Shown: in pieces, positions 1 to 11,900 of the stretch
Layout of the letters: every line of letters begins with the position of its first letter
How positions within the stretch are numbered: the first letter of the stretch is position 1
NCBI GenBank assembly: GCA_965651255.1
Contig: CBFGRU010000005.1
Span: 1 to 32,496 of the forward strand
Direction: 5' to 3'
Source: CBFGRU01 sp965651255
GTDB taxonomy: Bacteria > Planctomycetota > Phycisphaerae > Phycisphaerales > SM1A02
Length of the DNA: 32,496 bases
Notes under the pieces: model-generated
The model's database searches: none
Seen by the model: only the letters and a program-made list of their open reading frames with translations
What the model was told of the DNA's origin: nothing
Made by a program: the position numbers and the translations under genes

Positions 1-588
1 AATCGCCGCCAGATGCCAACAGATCGCGGCGATGCACATTGTTCCGAACTGAATCGGATGGATAGCGCTCCGCAGTCGATCATCATCGCTGGCCGAGAGG
101 CCGAAGAGCTCCAGTCCCTGAGAGAGCTGAATGAGATTGGCGCTGAACACTCCGCAGAGAAACGATGCAATCAGGAGCGCAGCCGCATCCAGCACCGGCC
201 AGAGCGCAAGCGGTGTGAGAATGACCCGAAATGCGCGGAGACTATTGAGCCCCTCAGCCGCATCCGGCGACCAGAGGATGGAGATGCCCTGCCAACTCGT
301 CCACGCCATCGCGGCCCACACGAGGGCGTACCGCAGCAGCGCCGGGTACGCGCGCCAGATGTTCGGCAAGCGAATCAGCGTGTATCCCACGAGCAGAACG
401 AAGCCGACATCCTTCAACCCCGTCGAGAGTGGAAGCATGGCCAGATAGAAGCAGGCGAGCGCGATGTGCACGCGGTGACCGACTGGGTCGCGTTCGCGCG
501 CGTACGAGCATGCGCCCCGAACTTCTTCGGGCGTTCGTCGAGGAGGCCAGACCGTGGGGATGGGAAGATCTTTACGAATCAGTGGCAT
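1..588 (-). CDS. O-antigen ligase/polymerase-like membrane protein, N-terminal part
   Basis: The frame is open from an ATG at 588 down to base 1 (196 codons) with no stop, so the gene continues past the left edge. The translation has about 45 polar N-terminal residues and then several hydrophobic segments. These include a stretch reading LSTGLKDVGFVLLVGYTLI and, further on, WTSWQGISILWSPDAAEGL. A conserved W-S followed by a short acidic loop and an Arg-containing helix is typical of the start of WaaL/O-antigen polymerase (Wzy_C) proteins. These integral membrane enzymes join or polymerise O-antigen at the periplasmic face. A short AGG lies about 6 bases before the ATG. The neighbouring lipopolysaccharide kinases fit this role. 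The catalytic periplasmic loop lies outside the window, so ligase and polymerase cannot be told apart. Confidence 0.6.
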   Translation of the reverse strand, partial: MPLIRKDLPIPTVWPPRRTPEEVRGACSYARERDPVGHRVHIALACFYLAMLPLSTGLKDVGFVLLVGYTLIRLPNIWRAYPALLRYALVWAAMAWTSWQGISILWSPDAAEGLNSLRAFRVILTPLALWPVLDAAALLIASFLCGVFSANLIQLSQGLELFGLSASDDDRLRSAIHPIQFGTMCIAAICWHLAAI

Positions 589-731
589 AAGTAACCTGCA
601 AGTCGGGCGGGGCGTGTTGATCATCGTCGCTCAATGCGAAATCGGCAAGCGGGCGGGCAATTGATGTGGGCGTATGATCGCCTGCACCTGTTTGTTGGCC
701 CCGACGATCGTGCCCGAGCGGAAATCGACCC

Positions 732-1487
732 TTGGATGTGGAACGCAACACCGTGGCTGACCGAACCGGAGCAAAGCCCCAACCTGCGCCCATCACGACG
801 ATCCGGCGAAGTCGTCGGCGCCTGCTCCTGGCGACGAGCGACTGTCCGGAGAGCGGAATCGAAGCACTGTGGCGCGATCCCGATGCGCTCGTGAGTTCGG
901 GCGGCATTCTCAAATCCGGCGATCGGACAACAATTGTGCAGCTCAATCTGGACGGCCGCGAGGTACTTCTGAAGCGGTACAACTCGAAGGGCCCCGTTCA
1001 CACGCTGACCCATCTGATGCTTCGTTCGCGAGCGCGGTGGTCATGGATCAACGGCCGCCGACTGTTGAAAAAGGAGTTCTTCACTCCGGCACCGCTGGCA
1101 CTGGTGGAAGAGCGATTCGGACCTTTGCGACTTCGATCATTTCTTCTCACCGATTTTGTCACAGGAATTCCGTTGAGCGAGGTGGTTCGAGATCCGAATC
1201 TGACCCGCTCCCGGTCTGCATCGCTGGCACGTGAGATGTCAGCCCTCTGGGTGATGTTCGAGCGGCATCGAATCGGACACGGCGACATGAAGGCAACGAA
1301 TTTTCTGGTTGATGATGGTGATCAAATCCATCTGATTGATCTGGATGGCATGCGCTGGCATCCACGCGGGCCGACATTTCACCGTGCGCACGAACGAGAC
1401 CGACGCCGATTCCTGCGGAATCTTGATGGTCCAGACGTCAATCCGGCAGCTCGGCAGGCCTTCCGTGTTCACTTTGGTACAGCTTGA
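732..1487 (+). CDS. Lipopolysaccharide kinase, Kdo/WaaP family
   Basis: This is a 251-residue protein of the protein-kinase-like lipopolysaccharide kinase family (WaaP/KdkA type), which phosphorylates Kdo or heptose in the inner core at the cytoplasmic face. Visible motifs are a glycine-containing N-lobe strand followed by VLLKRYN (candidate ATP lysine K81), the catalytic loop HGDMKATN (about residues 183-190, D185), and LIDLDGM (D203, the metal-binding DFG equivalent). The start is uncertain. The first in-frame start after the upstream stop is TTG at 732; GTG at 738 or 753 is also possible. No ATG occurs before the N-lobe motifs. Its last 50 bases overlap the opposing waaP-like gene. The two adjacent kinases differ in their motifs and probably act on different core sugars, which is inference. 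Confidence 0.8.
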   Translation: MDVERNTVADRTGAKPQPAPITTIRRSRRRLLLATSDCPESGIEALWRDPDALVSSGGILKSGDRTTIVQLNLDGREVLLKRYNSKGPVHTLTHLMLRSRARWSWINGRRLLKKEFFTPAPLALVEERFGPLRLRSFLLTDFVTGIPLSEVVRDPNLTRSRSASLAREMSALWVMFERHRIGHGDMKATNFLVDDGDQIHLIDLDGMRWHPRGPTFHRAHERDRRRFLRNLDGPDVNPAARQAFRVHFGTA

Positions 1488-2337
1488 GCGCCCGCCAGCG
1501 AACATAGCGAAGGAACAGGCGTGACTGCCGAACGCGCTGCTTCCAGTTCGCGCCCCAGTAAAGGCGAAGGAAGCGCCACAGATCTGTTAGCGAGAGATCG
1601 GCATCCAGCGCAGAGAAAAGTAAGCCCGACAGGTCCTTCGCGACGGCAGGCCATGGCGCGCGCCGTCGTACCTGCGCGCGATGGAGATCAATCACGTGCA
1701 GTCGCAGCGGGTCACTCGGTTGCCATTGTGCCCAGTCGCGATCGGGCAGCATGAAGTGGCAGAGGTAATAGTCACGATGATTGACCCCGTTCGTGTGCAT
1801 GGCGCGCGACACGATTGCAATCTCGTCAATCATGGCACGATGGAATCGGCGCTTGTGGACTTCCGACCATTGCCGGGCCTCGCGCACTACTTCATCCAGA
1901 TGTCGAAATCCTTCCAGCGATCTGGTGAACAAGAAAGACTCGACGCGATGTGGCCAGCGACCGCGCACGCCCCACCCGCCGATCTCCATCGTTGGTATCC
2001 CCAACTCCGTGAGGCGGTTGATTGCCTGGACCTCGGGACGTGCATCAAGTGTTGGCCATCGAAGCCGCAAGGCGTTCTTGAGTATCTCAGCCCAGGTCGT
2101 ATGGCCGTGCACCTTGAGAAACCAGTTTCGCCCATCAAGGTCAACTTTCACGGTTCGTCGGTGCTTGTGCTCGCGAAATGTTTCACCTTCAAGGGCAATA
2201 ATGCAATCAAAGCGTTCATCATCCGACCCTCGCGAGAAGAGCCGCGCGAGTTCGGAGTTCAAGTGGAGTCGCATACGATGCCGCACATCTCGGGCTGGTG
2301 GCAGCCGCGTAGGAGACGATGCGCTGTTCGCGCTCAT
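1438..2337 (-). CDS. waaP: Lipopolysaccharide core heptose(I) kinase RfaP/WaaP-like
   Basis: This 299-residue protein fits the WaaP (RfaP) family, which uses ATP to phosphorylate heptose I of the lipopolysaccharide core, a change that strengthens the outer membrane. Key features are WFLKVHG (lysine K75), the catalytic loop GVNHRDYYLCHF (HRD at about 187-189) and HVIDLHRAQVRRR (D at about 217), all characteristic of WaaP. The ATG at 2337 was chosen because GGGTGA lies 6 bases upstream; a TTG at 2343 directly abuts the stop of the lipoprotein gene and is less likely. The gene is the last of the long minus-strand run and lies 6 bases after the lipoprotein gene, so it is probably co-transcribed with the secretion operon. 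Its 3' end overlaps the convergent kinase gene. Confidence 0.88.
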   Translation of the reverse strand: MSANSASSPTRLPPARDVRHRMRLHLNSELARLFSRGSDDERFDCIIALEGETFREHKHRRTVKVDLDGRNWFLKVHGHTTWAEILKNALRLRWPTLDARPEVQAINRLTELGIPTMEIGGWGVRGRWPHRVESFLFTRSLEGFRHLDEVVREARQWSEVHKRRFHRAMIDEIAIVSRAMHTNGVNHRDYYLCHFMLPDRDWAQWQPSDPLRLHVIDLHRAQVRRRAPWPAVAKDLSGLLFSALDADLSLTDLWRFLRLYWGANWKQRVRQSRLFLRYVRWRALKLYQSEHGRPAELPD

Positions 2338-2343
2338 GCCCAA

Positions 2344-2925
2344 TCACCCGCCCCCGGCAACGGCACCCTCTCGGCCGATCTGCATCGATATGAGTCCGCC
2401 CGGCTGAACCATGGTGCCCGGAGACTTCGCCGGCACAAACGTCGCCGAAAGGTCCACTCCCTGGAGCGAATAGCGGTCGCCGCCTGCTTCACGCAGATTG
2501 AGTCGAAACGTGTACATCGGTCCGGCCAGCGAACGTGCTTTGGCCTGCTCCAGTCGATCACCGGTGATCGTCCATTCAGCCAGCGGCTTGGCATCGGGCT
2601 GGCCGAACGTGCCTGCGCGGTACAAAGAGAATGTGAACACACCGTCTTCGTGTAAAGGCGTTGGATGCGGCTCGGCGAAGAGATGGGCGGAGACAATGAT
2701 GAGGTCCGGATAGCTGTTGCCATCGGTATCAATCGGTTTGCTGGCTACTCCGAGAAGCATTCGATTGGGCACCGCTGCATCAGGGGTCACCGGCGCCGGA
2801 CGAGGATCCGGAGGCATGGCCCGACCGTCTGAACTTGTGACCGTCTCGGTGGAGCAACCGGCCAGCGCAAGAAGGCAGAGGAGAAGAGTCGTACCGGCAC
2901 ACGCTCGACCACACTTTGACATCAT
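2344..2925 (-). CDS. Small lipoprotein coupled to the giant secretin
   Basis: This 193-residue protein has a clear lipoprotein signal. A short basic start is followed by a Leu-rich core and the lipobox LAGC, giving Cys24 as the acylated residue. After a Pro-rich linker comes a soluble domain of about 130 residues, containing a stretch reading DGVFTFSLYRAGTFGQP and several predicted beta strands. I do not recognise a named family. The start codon overlaps the stop of the giant secretin gene (ATGA), so translation is probably coupled. Position and lipidation make it a candidate outer-membrane partner of the secretin, such as a pilotin-like factor, but no sequence similarity to known pilotins was seen. 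A second ATG follows immediately at 2922. Confidence 0.75.
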   Translation of the reverse strand: MMSKCGRACAGTTLLLCLLALAGCSTETVTSSDGRAMPPDPRPAPVTPDAAVPNRMLLGVASKPIDTDGNSYPDLIIVSAHLFAEPHPTPLHEDGVFTFSLYRAGTFGQPDAKPLAEWTITGDRLEQAKARSLAGPMYTFRLNLREAGGDRYSLQGVDLSATFVPAKSPGTMVQPGGLISMQIGREGAVAGGG

Positions 2926-5900
2926 GGCGATTGGTTCCGACGTGGATCCTGCAGGTACCGTGGCGGTGCTTCCTGATTCGACTCGCTACTGGATCCATTG
3001 TAGTTCCAGCCGGCGCCTTCGAGAGCGCCTTCTCGAATCTGTTGCTTGACCTCTTCGGGAACACTCAATCGATCGATCTCAGCTTCCGTGACCATTCCCG
3101 TTCGCCGAAGTTCGCTCGGGCTTGTGATGACATGCGGCGTCAGGACAATCAGCAATTCGGTCTTGCGCGCCTGCTCACTCTCACTGCGGAACAATCCGCC
3201 GAACAGCGGGAGATCACCGAGCACCGGGACTTTCGACGCTCTGCGTTCCAGCCGATCACTGATGAGTCCACCGAGCACGATCGTCTGCCCGTCCATCACG
3301 GTCACCGTTGTTTCAGCTCTGCGGACCGTCAACACGGGAACGAGCAGATCCTCCGTGACCTGTGTGTTCCGATTCGTGAGGTCGGAAATCTCGGGTGAGA
3401 TCACCATGCGCACGAAACCATCGGGGTTGATCGACGGCGTGACGTTCAGAATCACACCTGTATCAACAAACTCAACCTGTGTCTGCTGACTGCCGCCGAT
3501 CGTCGTCGTTGATCCACTGGGACGACCGATGTTTTCGCCAACCTGAATGCGCGCCACTTCGTTGTTCGCCGCCATGATTGACGGGTTGCTGAGTACTTGG
3601 AGGCGACCCTGAGCCTGGAGAGCTCGAATCAGCAAATCAAAGTCCGTGGAGGAGACCGCAAGGTTCGGAACCCCCGCGCCGGAAAGCAGTGGCCCGAAGA
3701 GACTGAACCCCGCATTGACTGATGCATTGTCAACGCGGTTACGGGAGGCCATCTCGACTCCCCAGTCATCGCTGGAATCAAGCGTGATTTCCGCGAAGAG
3801 CACCTGGATAAGGACCTGTGGCGGATCGATATCGAGTTGCTGCACCATCTCGCGAACCCGATCGATGTACCGAGGATTGGCACTGACCAGCACTGTGTTG
3901 GATTTGTCATCACCGACAATGGTGACTTCGCGCTCCAGCAGTCTTCCGGCGGAGCCGAGTTGATCAGGTGAAAGCGTATCGATGAGCTTGCGTTGATCTT
4001 CCTCGACGAACTCACTGATGACTCGTGCCACTTCACCCGCAACCGCGTTCTTCAGCGGATACACCCATGTGATTCGCTCGTTCGCTTCCTCACTGTCCAG
4101 CTCGCGCACAACCTCGGCGACAAGGTCCAGATAGCGAGGCGCACCGGAAACAATGAGTGTGTTTGTTCGGCTATCAACCGTAATCGACAGTTGCTGTCTT
4201 TCGTCAGGAACGACCGTCAAATCAGTGTTGAACATCGGAACTTCAGGAGATCCGCTTAAACCAGCCGCTTCATCCACCGGCTTCAGAACCTCGGTCGAAC
4301 CGCTTCGCCGAATGCGGAAAAGGTCCGTCAGAATCTGCGCCATGGCCGTGGCATCGGCATTGACCAGTCGGAACGTTTCGATGCGTTTGTTCCCCGCATC
4401 GGAGCTGTCCAAGTCGTGGATCATCTGCTTGATGAGCTTCATGGAATCACGAGGCGCACTGACGATCACCTTGCTCGATCGCTGATCAGGCGTCAGCGTG
4501 ATCTGCTGGCGCACCGCGGTGTTCACTTCAAGCTCCGAGGCCTCCGCCATTCCGTCGAGCTGGCGAACATACTGAATCACGCGCGACTGCAACGGATTCG
4601 CCCGGCCATCGATCCCTTGCCCTGACAACACACGTTGAATGAGTTGCACGATTTCAACGGGATCGGCAGACTTCAGCGGAATGGCTTCGATCTCAACCAC
4701 GTGTGTCGGCCGCGTCTGATCGAGTTGCCCGACGAGTTCCCGGATTGCGTTGATGTTTTCCTCCGGCCCATTCACCAGCAGCGCGTTCAATCGTGCATCA
4801 GCGCTCACACGGACGGTGTTGTTTCCGCGGGTACGATTGATCTCATCTGCATACATCTCGCGAACAACCTGCACCACGTAGTCAGCAGGCAAAGAAGCAT
4901 TCAACGTGATGACTTCGAGCTTGGCTCCGGGAACCGCGGAAGCATCATGTTGTGCGAGCACCTTGAGAAGATCATTGATGACCCGCAGATTCTCTTCATT
5001 GGCTGCCACAATCAAACTGTTGGTGGCGGGATATGGCTCAATGGTGACAGCATCGGCCTCGGTCCGCGCCTGACCGAGCGTACGGATACGCTCCTGCATC
5101 ATTCGATTCAATCGAGGTGCAAGCTCCTCCGCACGTTGACTGTCGAGCGTGATGACGTGGATCCCAACCGCTGGATTGATCGGGGCGACCTTGAGCTTCT
5201 CAACCAGACTCTCGATCGTGCCGAGATCCTCCGGATTCGCCACCACCAGCAGACTATTCGACCGTGCATCAACCAGAACAAGCGGCTGCTGCGACTGGCG
5301 AATCTCCTGTGGCATTTCCGCGTAGCGACGCTGCATGATCTGATTCACAGTCTGCGCAAGACGCGTTGCATTCGCTTCACCAACCGGCACGAGATTGACA
5401 TCGCCCGCATCACTCAGGGTCTTTTCATCAAGCTGCTCCGCCAGCACTTTCACAACTTCAAACGAGTCATTGCCTGCGGCCACCAGCAGACTGTTTGATC
5501 GCGTATCGGCGACAATCGTGACCTTATCCAATTCCGCCGTTTCGGGCTGGACACGCTGCAATCGCTCGAGCCGGGCATCCATCATCTGTTGAACAAGCTG
5601 AGCAACGCGCGTCGCTGATGCATTGCGAAGCTCGATCTGACGAATCTCCTTCAGATCGATGCCGATATCCGTATCAAGCTTGGCCAGCAGGTTCTCCAGC
5701 ACTGCAAAGCTTCGGGGACTGGTGGACACGATCAACGCGTTCGTTCGTTCATCGGCCTGTACGATCACGCGATCTTCCGGTCGAATGGCCTTCGTCTGCA
5801 CCTGCTGGTTGAACAACTGCGTGACCGTCGTGGCAAGTTTTGCGGCCGATGCATGCTCGACCGGATAGATCCGAATCGTTGCGTCCGGGGATGCTGCCTC

Positions 5901-8900
5901 GATATCAAGCATGCGCACCAACTCTTCGACGACCGTCAGATTCCTCGGCGTACCGACGAGGATCAGCGCATTAAGCTGTTCATCAGGACGGACCACCAGA
6001 CGGGTCATCGGCTGGAAGACTTCACTGTCGATCTGACGACCGTCAATTGCCAATCGAATCTTCCCGACCTGCTTCTGCAATGGCGTCGATTGGGGCAGAT
6101 TGTCGCTTCCCTGAACCAGTATTGCATCGATCGTTTCGGCAAGGTCAGTCGCATCGGCATGCGTGAGCTTGATGATGCGCGGCTCGAGCCAGCCGGTCAC
6201 CACCTGCGTATCGAGTCGCGTCCGCATGACTTCAATGAATGCGATCGTCTCTTCCTTCCCGGCAACAATGATCGTATTAGTTCGCTCATCCACCGTCATG
6301 GCAATCGAGTCTGCCAACACTCGGCCTGTCATGCTTCCACCGGGGCCGGTGACATCCGTGCCTGGAATCGTTCCGAGTGTGCGCCCCTGTTGCATCATCT
6401 GGTTGATGAGATCTCGAAACTTCGTGGCATCGATGTTCTCCAGTGGAAAAATCTGAACAACCACCGGCTCACGCAGCGGCAACTGATCGAAAGCTCGTAC
6501 CGCCTGCTCAATCGCATCGATGTTTTCCGCGGCTGCACCGATCACAATCGCGTTCATGACGTCATCAGCAATTACACGCACGGGAGTGGTCAGATCGAGC
6601 ACCACCTGCTGTTCACCCACGCCGTTTCCAGTACGCAGATTGAGACGGCGTATCTGCTCCTGCAGATTTCGTGCGAGTGTAGTTCGAGCCGAGGTTGAAT
6701 CTCCCGGACTCAGCACCTGATCCATCAACTGCTTGACCACCGAAGCACGCGAGTTCTTCAATGCGATGACTCGGACCTGCGTCTCTGCGAGTTTCGGCTC
6801 AGCATCCAACGCCTTCACCAGACCAACTACCGTCTCACGATCAGCCGGATTCGCGATCACGATGAGTGAGTTCCGCCCAGCCAGGACCGACACACGGATT
6901 GGCTCGCTGACAATCCGAGATGCGGAGTCATCACGGATGGGCTGATGAAGCCCGATCGTCTCGATCACGCTCTTCACACGTTCGGGGTCGACATTCTGTA
7001 AATCAATAATGAAGATGCCTTGACCTGCAGCCGGCGCGAGCCCATCAAGCTGCTCGACGGTGCTGGCAATCTCTTCGTATAACGCAGCACTGGCCGCAAT
7101 GATGAGACTGTTTCCGACGCTGTCAGCACGAACCGAGAACGGCGAATTGACCTGCTGGGCCTTCTGCTGATACGCCTGCTGAATGGCCTGGGCCACGCGG
7201 GTTGCGCTCGCGGCCTGCAACTTCAGTACATGAACGCCAAGTCCTTCACGACTGGCCTCCTGCTGCAGCGCTTCCGCCAGAGCGCGAATCTGCTCAAAGT
7301 CTTCATCTTCGCTTCGCACGATCAGAGCGCTCGCCTCCCGACTCGCAGCAATCACCACACTGCGGCGATTCTGCGACTGTCGAGTACGCTGCCCGTAGAC
7401 CTCATTCAATGAACGAGCAAGTTCCTCCGGATTGCCGCTGCGCACGGTGATCAATCGCGGAGCAGGAAGTTTGCTGAACTCCGCAACATCCAATTGGGTT
7501 ACGATCGCTTCAATCTTGCGGAAGTTCTGCAGGTTCGCTGAAATGATGACGGAGTTTGTCTGTGGCTCAGCGGAAGCTCGAACCCATTCATCCACCGACA
7601 CGAGCAACGTCGGCGATGTGTCGCGACGCTCACCGTCGTTGTTGCCGGCCTGATTTCGGGGTTGCTGATTCTCCTGATTCCGACCGCTTTGCACTTCGCT
7701 CTGAAACGCTTCATTGATCGCTCGGGCAACACTGGCTGCATCGGCGTAGCGCATCGGGAGCACGCGCAACTGCATCGATGAGTCGTACTCCTCACGATCG
7801 AGTTCGCTCAACCATGATTCAATCCGTGGCCACTCGCTCTCGTCGGAGGTAATGAGCAGACTGTTTGTTGCCGGATTCGCGACGATACGAGTTGAGAGCT
7901 GCGCTGGACGATCCGCATCGAACACCAGTGGGCCGTAGAAATATGCCAATGCCTCGCGCACGGATTCCGCTTTCGCAAACTCAAGAGGAATCGTTCGGGT
8001 GACGCGATTCCGTTCCGATGGTTTATCGATCGCTTCCAGCAGATCTTCGATTTGCTCAAACTGTCCCGGTGTTGCGGAAATGATGAGCTGATTCTCCGGC
8101 TCGTTGTAATCAATGCTTGGCGCGCTCTCACCGGCTTCTCGTGGCATTCCGGTAAGAAATCGTCGTAGGGTTGAGGCCGTGTCGTACGCCAGTGCGTGTT
8201 GCAGGCGAAGAATTCTCCATTCCGTCGGGGTCGCCGTCTTGGCGGAATCGACCTTTGAAATGAGCGATTCGATGACCGGAATCGACTCCGGCGTGCCCGT
8301 CACGATGATCGAGTTTGAACGGCGATCCGCAACGACGGTCGCTTTCACGACGACTGGAACAGCATCCTCTTCCTCGAGACGAATGGAGATGCCGCTGGTT
8401 TCTCCCTGCGAATCAAGCTTGAGCGACTGCGTCAGTATCTCAACGACCTGATCAGCCCGAGCATCAGCCAGAGCAAAGGTCTTAATGACCGTTTCGTCAG
8501 ACTTATCGGGGCGATCCAGCAATCGAATCAGCGACATTGCCTGCTCGAATTGCTCCCGTGGCGCATTGATAATGAGACTGCTTGTTCGCAGGTCAGCCGT
8601 GACACGGACTCCCTGGCCCGCGGCACCGCCGAACTGATCGCGAAGAATACGCGCAATCTCATTCGGCTCACCATCGCGCAGCGCAACGATCTCCAGCACA
8701 CGGTCGCGTGAAGCATCGTTCACATCCAACTGCGAAATCATGTCGCGAATCGTGGCCATCTCATTCGTGATGGCAGAGACAATGAGACTATTGGTTGAAT
8801 TGATGGGCAGAATCGTGGCTGTCGGGCGAGGCATCCCCTGGGCTTCGGCCCGCCCATCAAGAAATCGTCGGATCGAATCCGCAATCTCGGATGCCCGCGC

Positions 8901-11900
8901 CCATTCAATCGACACAATCTGCATCTGGTGCTGCTCAGTCACTTCCCCCACGGAGAGTTGTTCCACCAGACGGGCTGCGTCTTCCTGTTGACGCTGCGGG
9001 GCTGCGACAATGAGTGTGCGTGTACGCTCATCTGTGAACACCTGCACCGCGCCGATTGTGCCACCACCCATCCAGCGGCTGATCGCCTGATCGCGAGAAG
9101 AGGCAAGACTGCTTCGCAGCACATCAGCAATGACCCGCAAGTCTCCCCGACGAACCGGGTACGCCCGCACGACACGCTGCTCTCCTTCTCCGACCGGCGC
9201 ATCGAGGACCTGAACCATCTGTTCAACGACCTCGAACTTGTCTCCTTCACCAATCACAATCAGCGCATTCAATCGCTCATCGGCGCGAACGGTCAGCGTG
9301 CCCCGCGCCTGACTTCCACCGCCGGAACGCATGCGGCCGAAGGGATCAAACATCATGAACGATGGCCCCTGATTCCATGTCAAGTCATTCACAAGATCCT
9401 GAATGGACTGCTGAATGTCCGGAGCGCGCGCATGTTCCAGTTCAAAGACTCGGAACTCCAGCGCTTGCGTTGCCTCAGGTGAATCAAATCGTTCGACCAA
9501 CTGCTTGACTGTCTCAAAGTCGGGGTCAGATGCGGCAACCAGCAATGTACGACTGGTCGGGTCACCGACAATGGCGACGGTCCGTCGTGCACGGGCATTC
9601 CCCGAGATTCGCGCGCGATCTTCGTAGAAACGCTGAATGGCTTGAGCAACCGAACTTGCATCCGCACGCTCGACCGTCAAAGTCCGCACTTCAAACTCGC
9701 GTGATGCATCGCGATCGATCTCGACGAGGATGTGATCAACTTCCTGCATGGTCTCTTCAGGACCGCGGAGAAGAAGGATTCCTGCATCTTCATACGGAAC
9801 GACAAGCATGCTCTGCTTCAGTTCCTGGTCATTTGCCAGTACAACCTGTTGAAGAATCTGTGATGCCTGTTGTGGACGCGCATGCTTCAACTCGACGATC
9901 TTCAACGGATATCGTGACTCTCCCGTGGGCTGGTCAAGGCGATCGATCAAAGACTCGACCTCAGCGAGCTGCTCCGGCGCTGCGGTCACGATGAGCATGT
10001 TCGTGCGAGAATCCGAACTGAATTCCGGCTGTACCGCATCGCGAGGAAGCTGATCGCGCAGACTGCGAAAGCGGGTCTGAAAGATGCTGCGCAAGGTTCG
10101 ACCAAGTTCCTCCGCCTGTGCATGCCTCAGTGTGAAGAGCTTCAGCGTTGCCAATGACTCAGCGGGAGACTGGTCAATCACTTCCACATACCGATCGATG
10201 AAGCTGATTGCTTCTTCGGGCCCCATGACAATCAGAGCATTACTCGGCCGATCTGCCGTCACTCGAATGCGGTTCGGATCAAACACCGCATTGATTTCCT
10301 GCTCATTCACCAGCAGACGAATTGCCAACTCGCGCATGCGCTCCGCCTGTTGTCCGCGCTGCCGATTTGACTGCGCCAAAGCAGCATCGCTCAGGATGAG
10401 ATTGCGCACGCTCTCGGCAGCTCGTTCGGCCGTCACCTTCGCGAGCGGATACACCTTAACCGTCACTTCATCCGTCTCGATCGGTTGCGCCAGCGCAGCG
10501 ATCAATTCACCGATGGTCTCAAAGTCAGAATCGTTGCTGGCAACAACCAGCGCATTGTTTGCGACATCGGGTATCACACTCGCGCGACGAAACACATCGC
10601 CGGCCTGCCCACCAGCGGGGGTCAGCCGGCGAAGGGTCTGCGTGATGACATCAGACACCGCCCGAGCGTCAATCTCCTCCGGCAGACCGATGTACCGAAT
10701 CACATCCGGACGAGCCGGGAGGCGATCCTGCACATCCTGCGCCAATTGGCGCACTCGTTCTACGGCACGCGGTGAACCGATCACGATCAGACTGTTCGTG
10801 GCAGGATCGACGGCGATTGTCACATCGGCTTCGTCCGCTGAACGGTCCTGCACAATAGCGCCCACTGCACTCACCCAGAACCACGACTGAAGAGTCGTGT
10901 AAGAAAGACCATCCCAACCTGTACCTCGACTTGAAGACGGTGAGCTTTCTTCCCTGGGCTTCGCTTCCTCTGGCGTGGACTCCTGGCGTTTCTGCCTTTG
11001 CCGACGAATCAACTCTTCAGCAGAAATCACCTCGATTCTCGCACCGGAAGATCGATCGAGCAGACGCTCGAGCGCTCGCGCCACTTCGTCGGCCGTCGCC
11101 TTCGCGGGATCGACCGCAATCATCTGCATCTGCCGATTCGTCGAGATTGTTGCCCGGTCAATCGAGCGAGCGACTTCCTCGATGACTTCAAACTGACCCA
11201 GCGTTGCGCGAACGATCAGACTGTTGCTCGCTGCATCAACGCGAATCGTGGGAGCGGGATCGGCCAGATCGCGCTCCGAGAAAAGCGCCTCCAGATTCTG
11301 CGCAAGTTCTGAAGCATCGGCGTTCTCGATTGAGAGCACGCGCACAGTTCGTTGAGTCGATGGGTCGGCCGCGGGGTCGATGTCCAACTGGACGACCATT
11401 TCACCGGCAACGGCCAGGACGGAAGGCGGCGCGGAGATGACCACGGCATTCAGGCGGGTATCGGCCACCACTCGAACATCCACGCCGGAACCAAACTGCG
11501 CCTGATTGCGCAGGTAATCGACGCGTGCCCAGTTCGGCAACTCATTGACATTGAGTTTGTCCTGGTCTGCAAGCAACTCTTCAACGATTGGCGCCACGGC
11601 CTCTGCCCGGGCATGCTGAAGGAATACCGTCTTCACCTGCGGCTGATCAACGGCGACCCCCTGATCAATCTGCGCGATAATCTGATCAATCTCTTCAAGT
11701 TGTGCCGCGCTGGCCGTTACGACAATGGAGTTGCTCGATGGTTCCGGCGTAACCCCAACGGTGGGCTCACTTGGGCGCCGAGCAGCTCGTTGCGTCATCG
11801 CCGTCTGAATCGCGGTCGCAACGTCCTGGGCGCGCGCCTGATTGAGATTAAAGATGCGCACATCAACCGCCACCTCACCGCGGGCACGGTCGAGTTCGTC

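Noticed and set aside
1681..2655. Plus-strand frame of 324 codons
   Set aside because: It spans waaP and the lipoprotein gene on the other strand, both of which have clear motifs.
4635..6698. Long plus-strand reading frames (up to about 290 residues) antisense to the giant secretin
   Set aside because: They mirror the repeated codon pattern of the secretin modules, show no domain or membrane pattern of their own and lack convincing ribosome binding sites.
10084..10890. Plus-strand frame of 268 codons within the secretin
   Set aside because: Ser/Arg-rich shadow of the minus-strand gene with no recognisable fold; the opposite strand is clearly coding.
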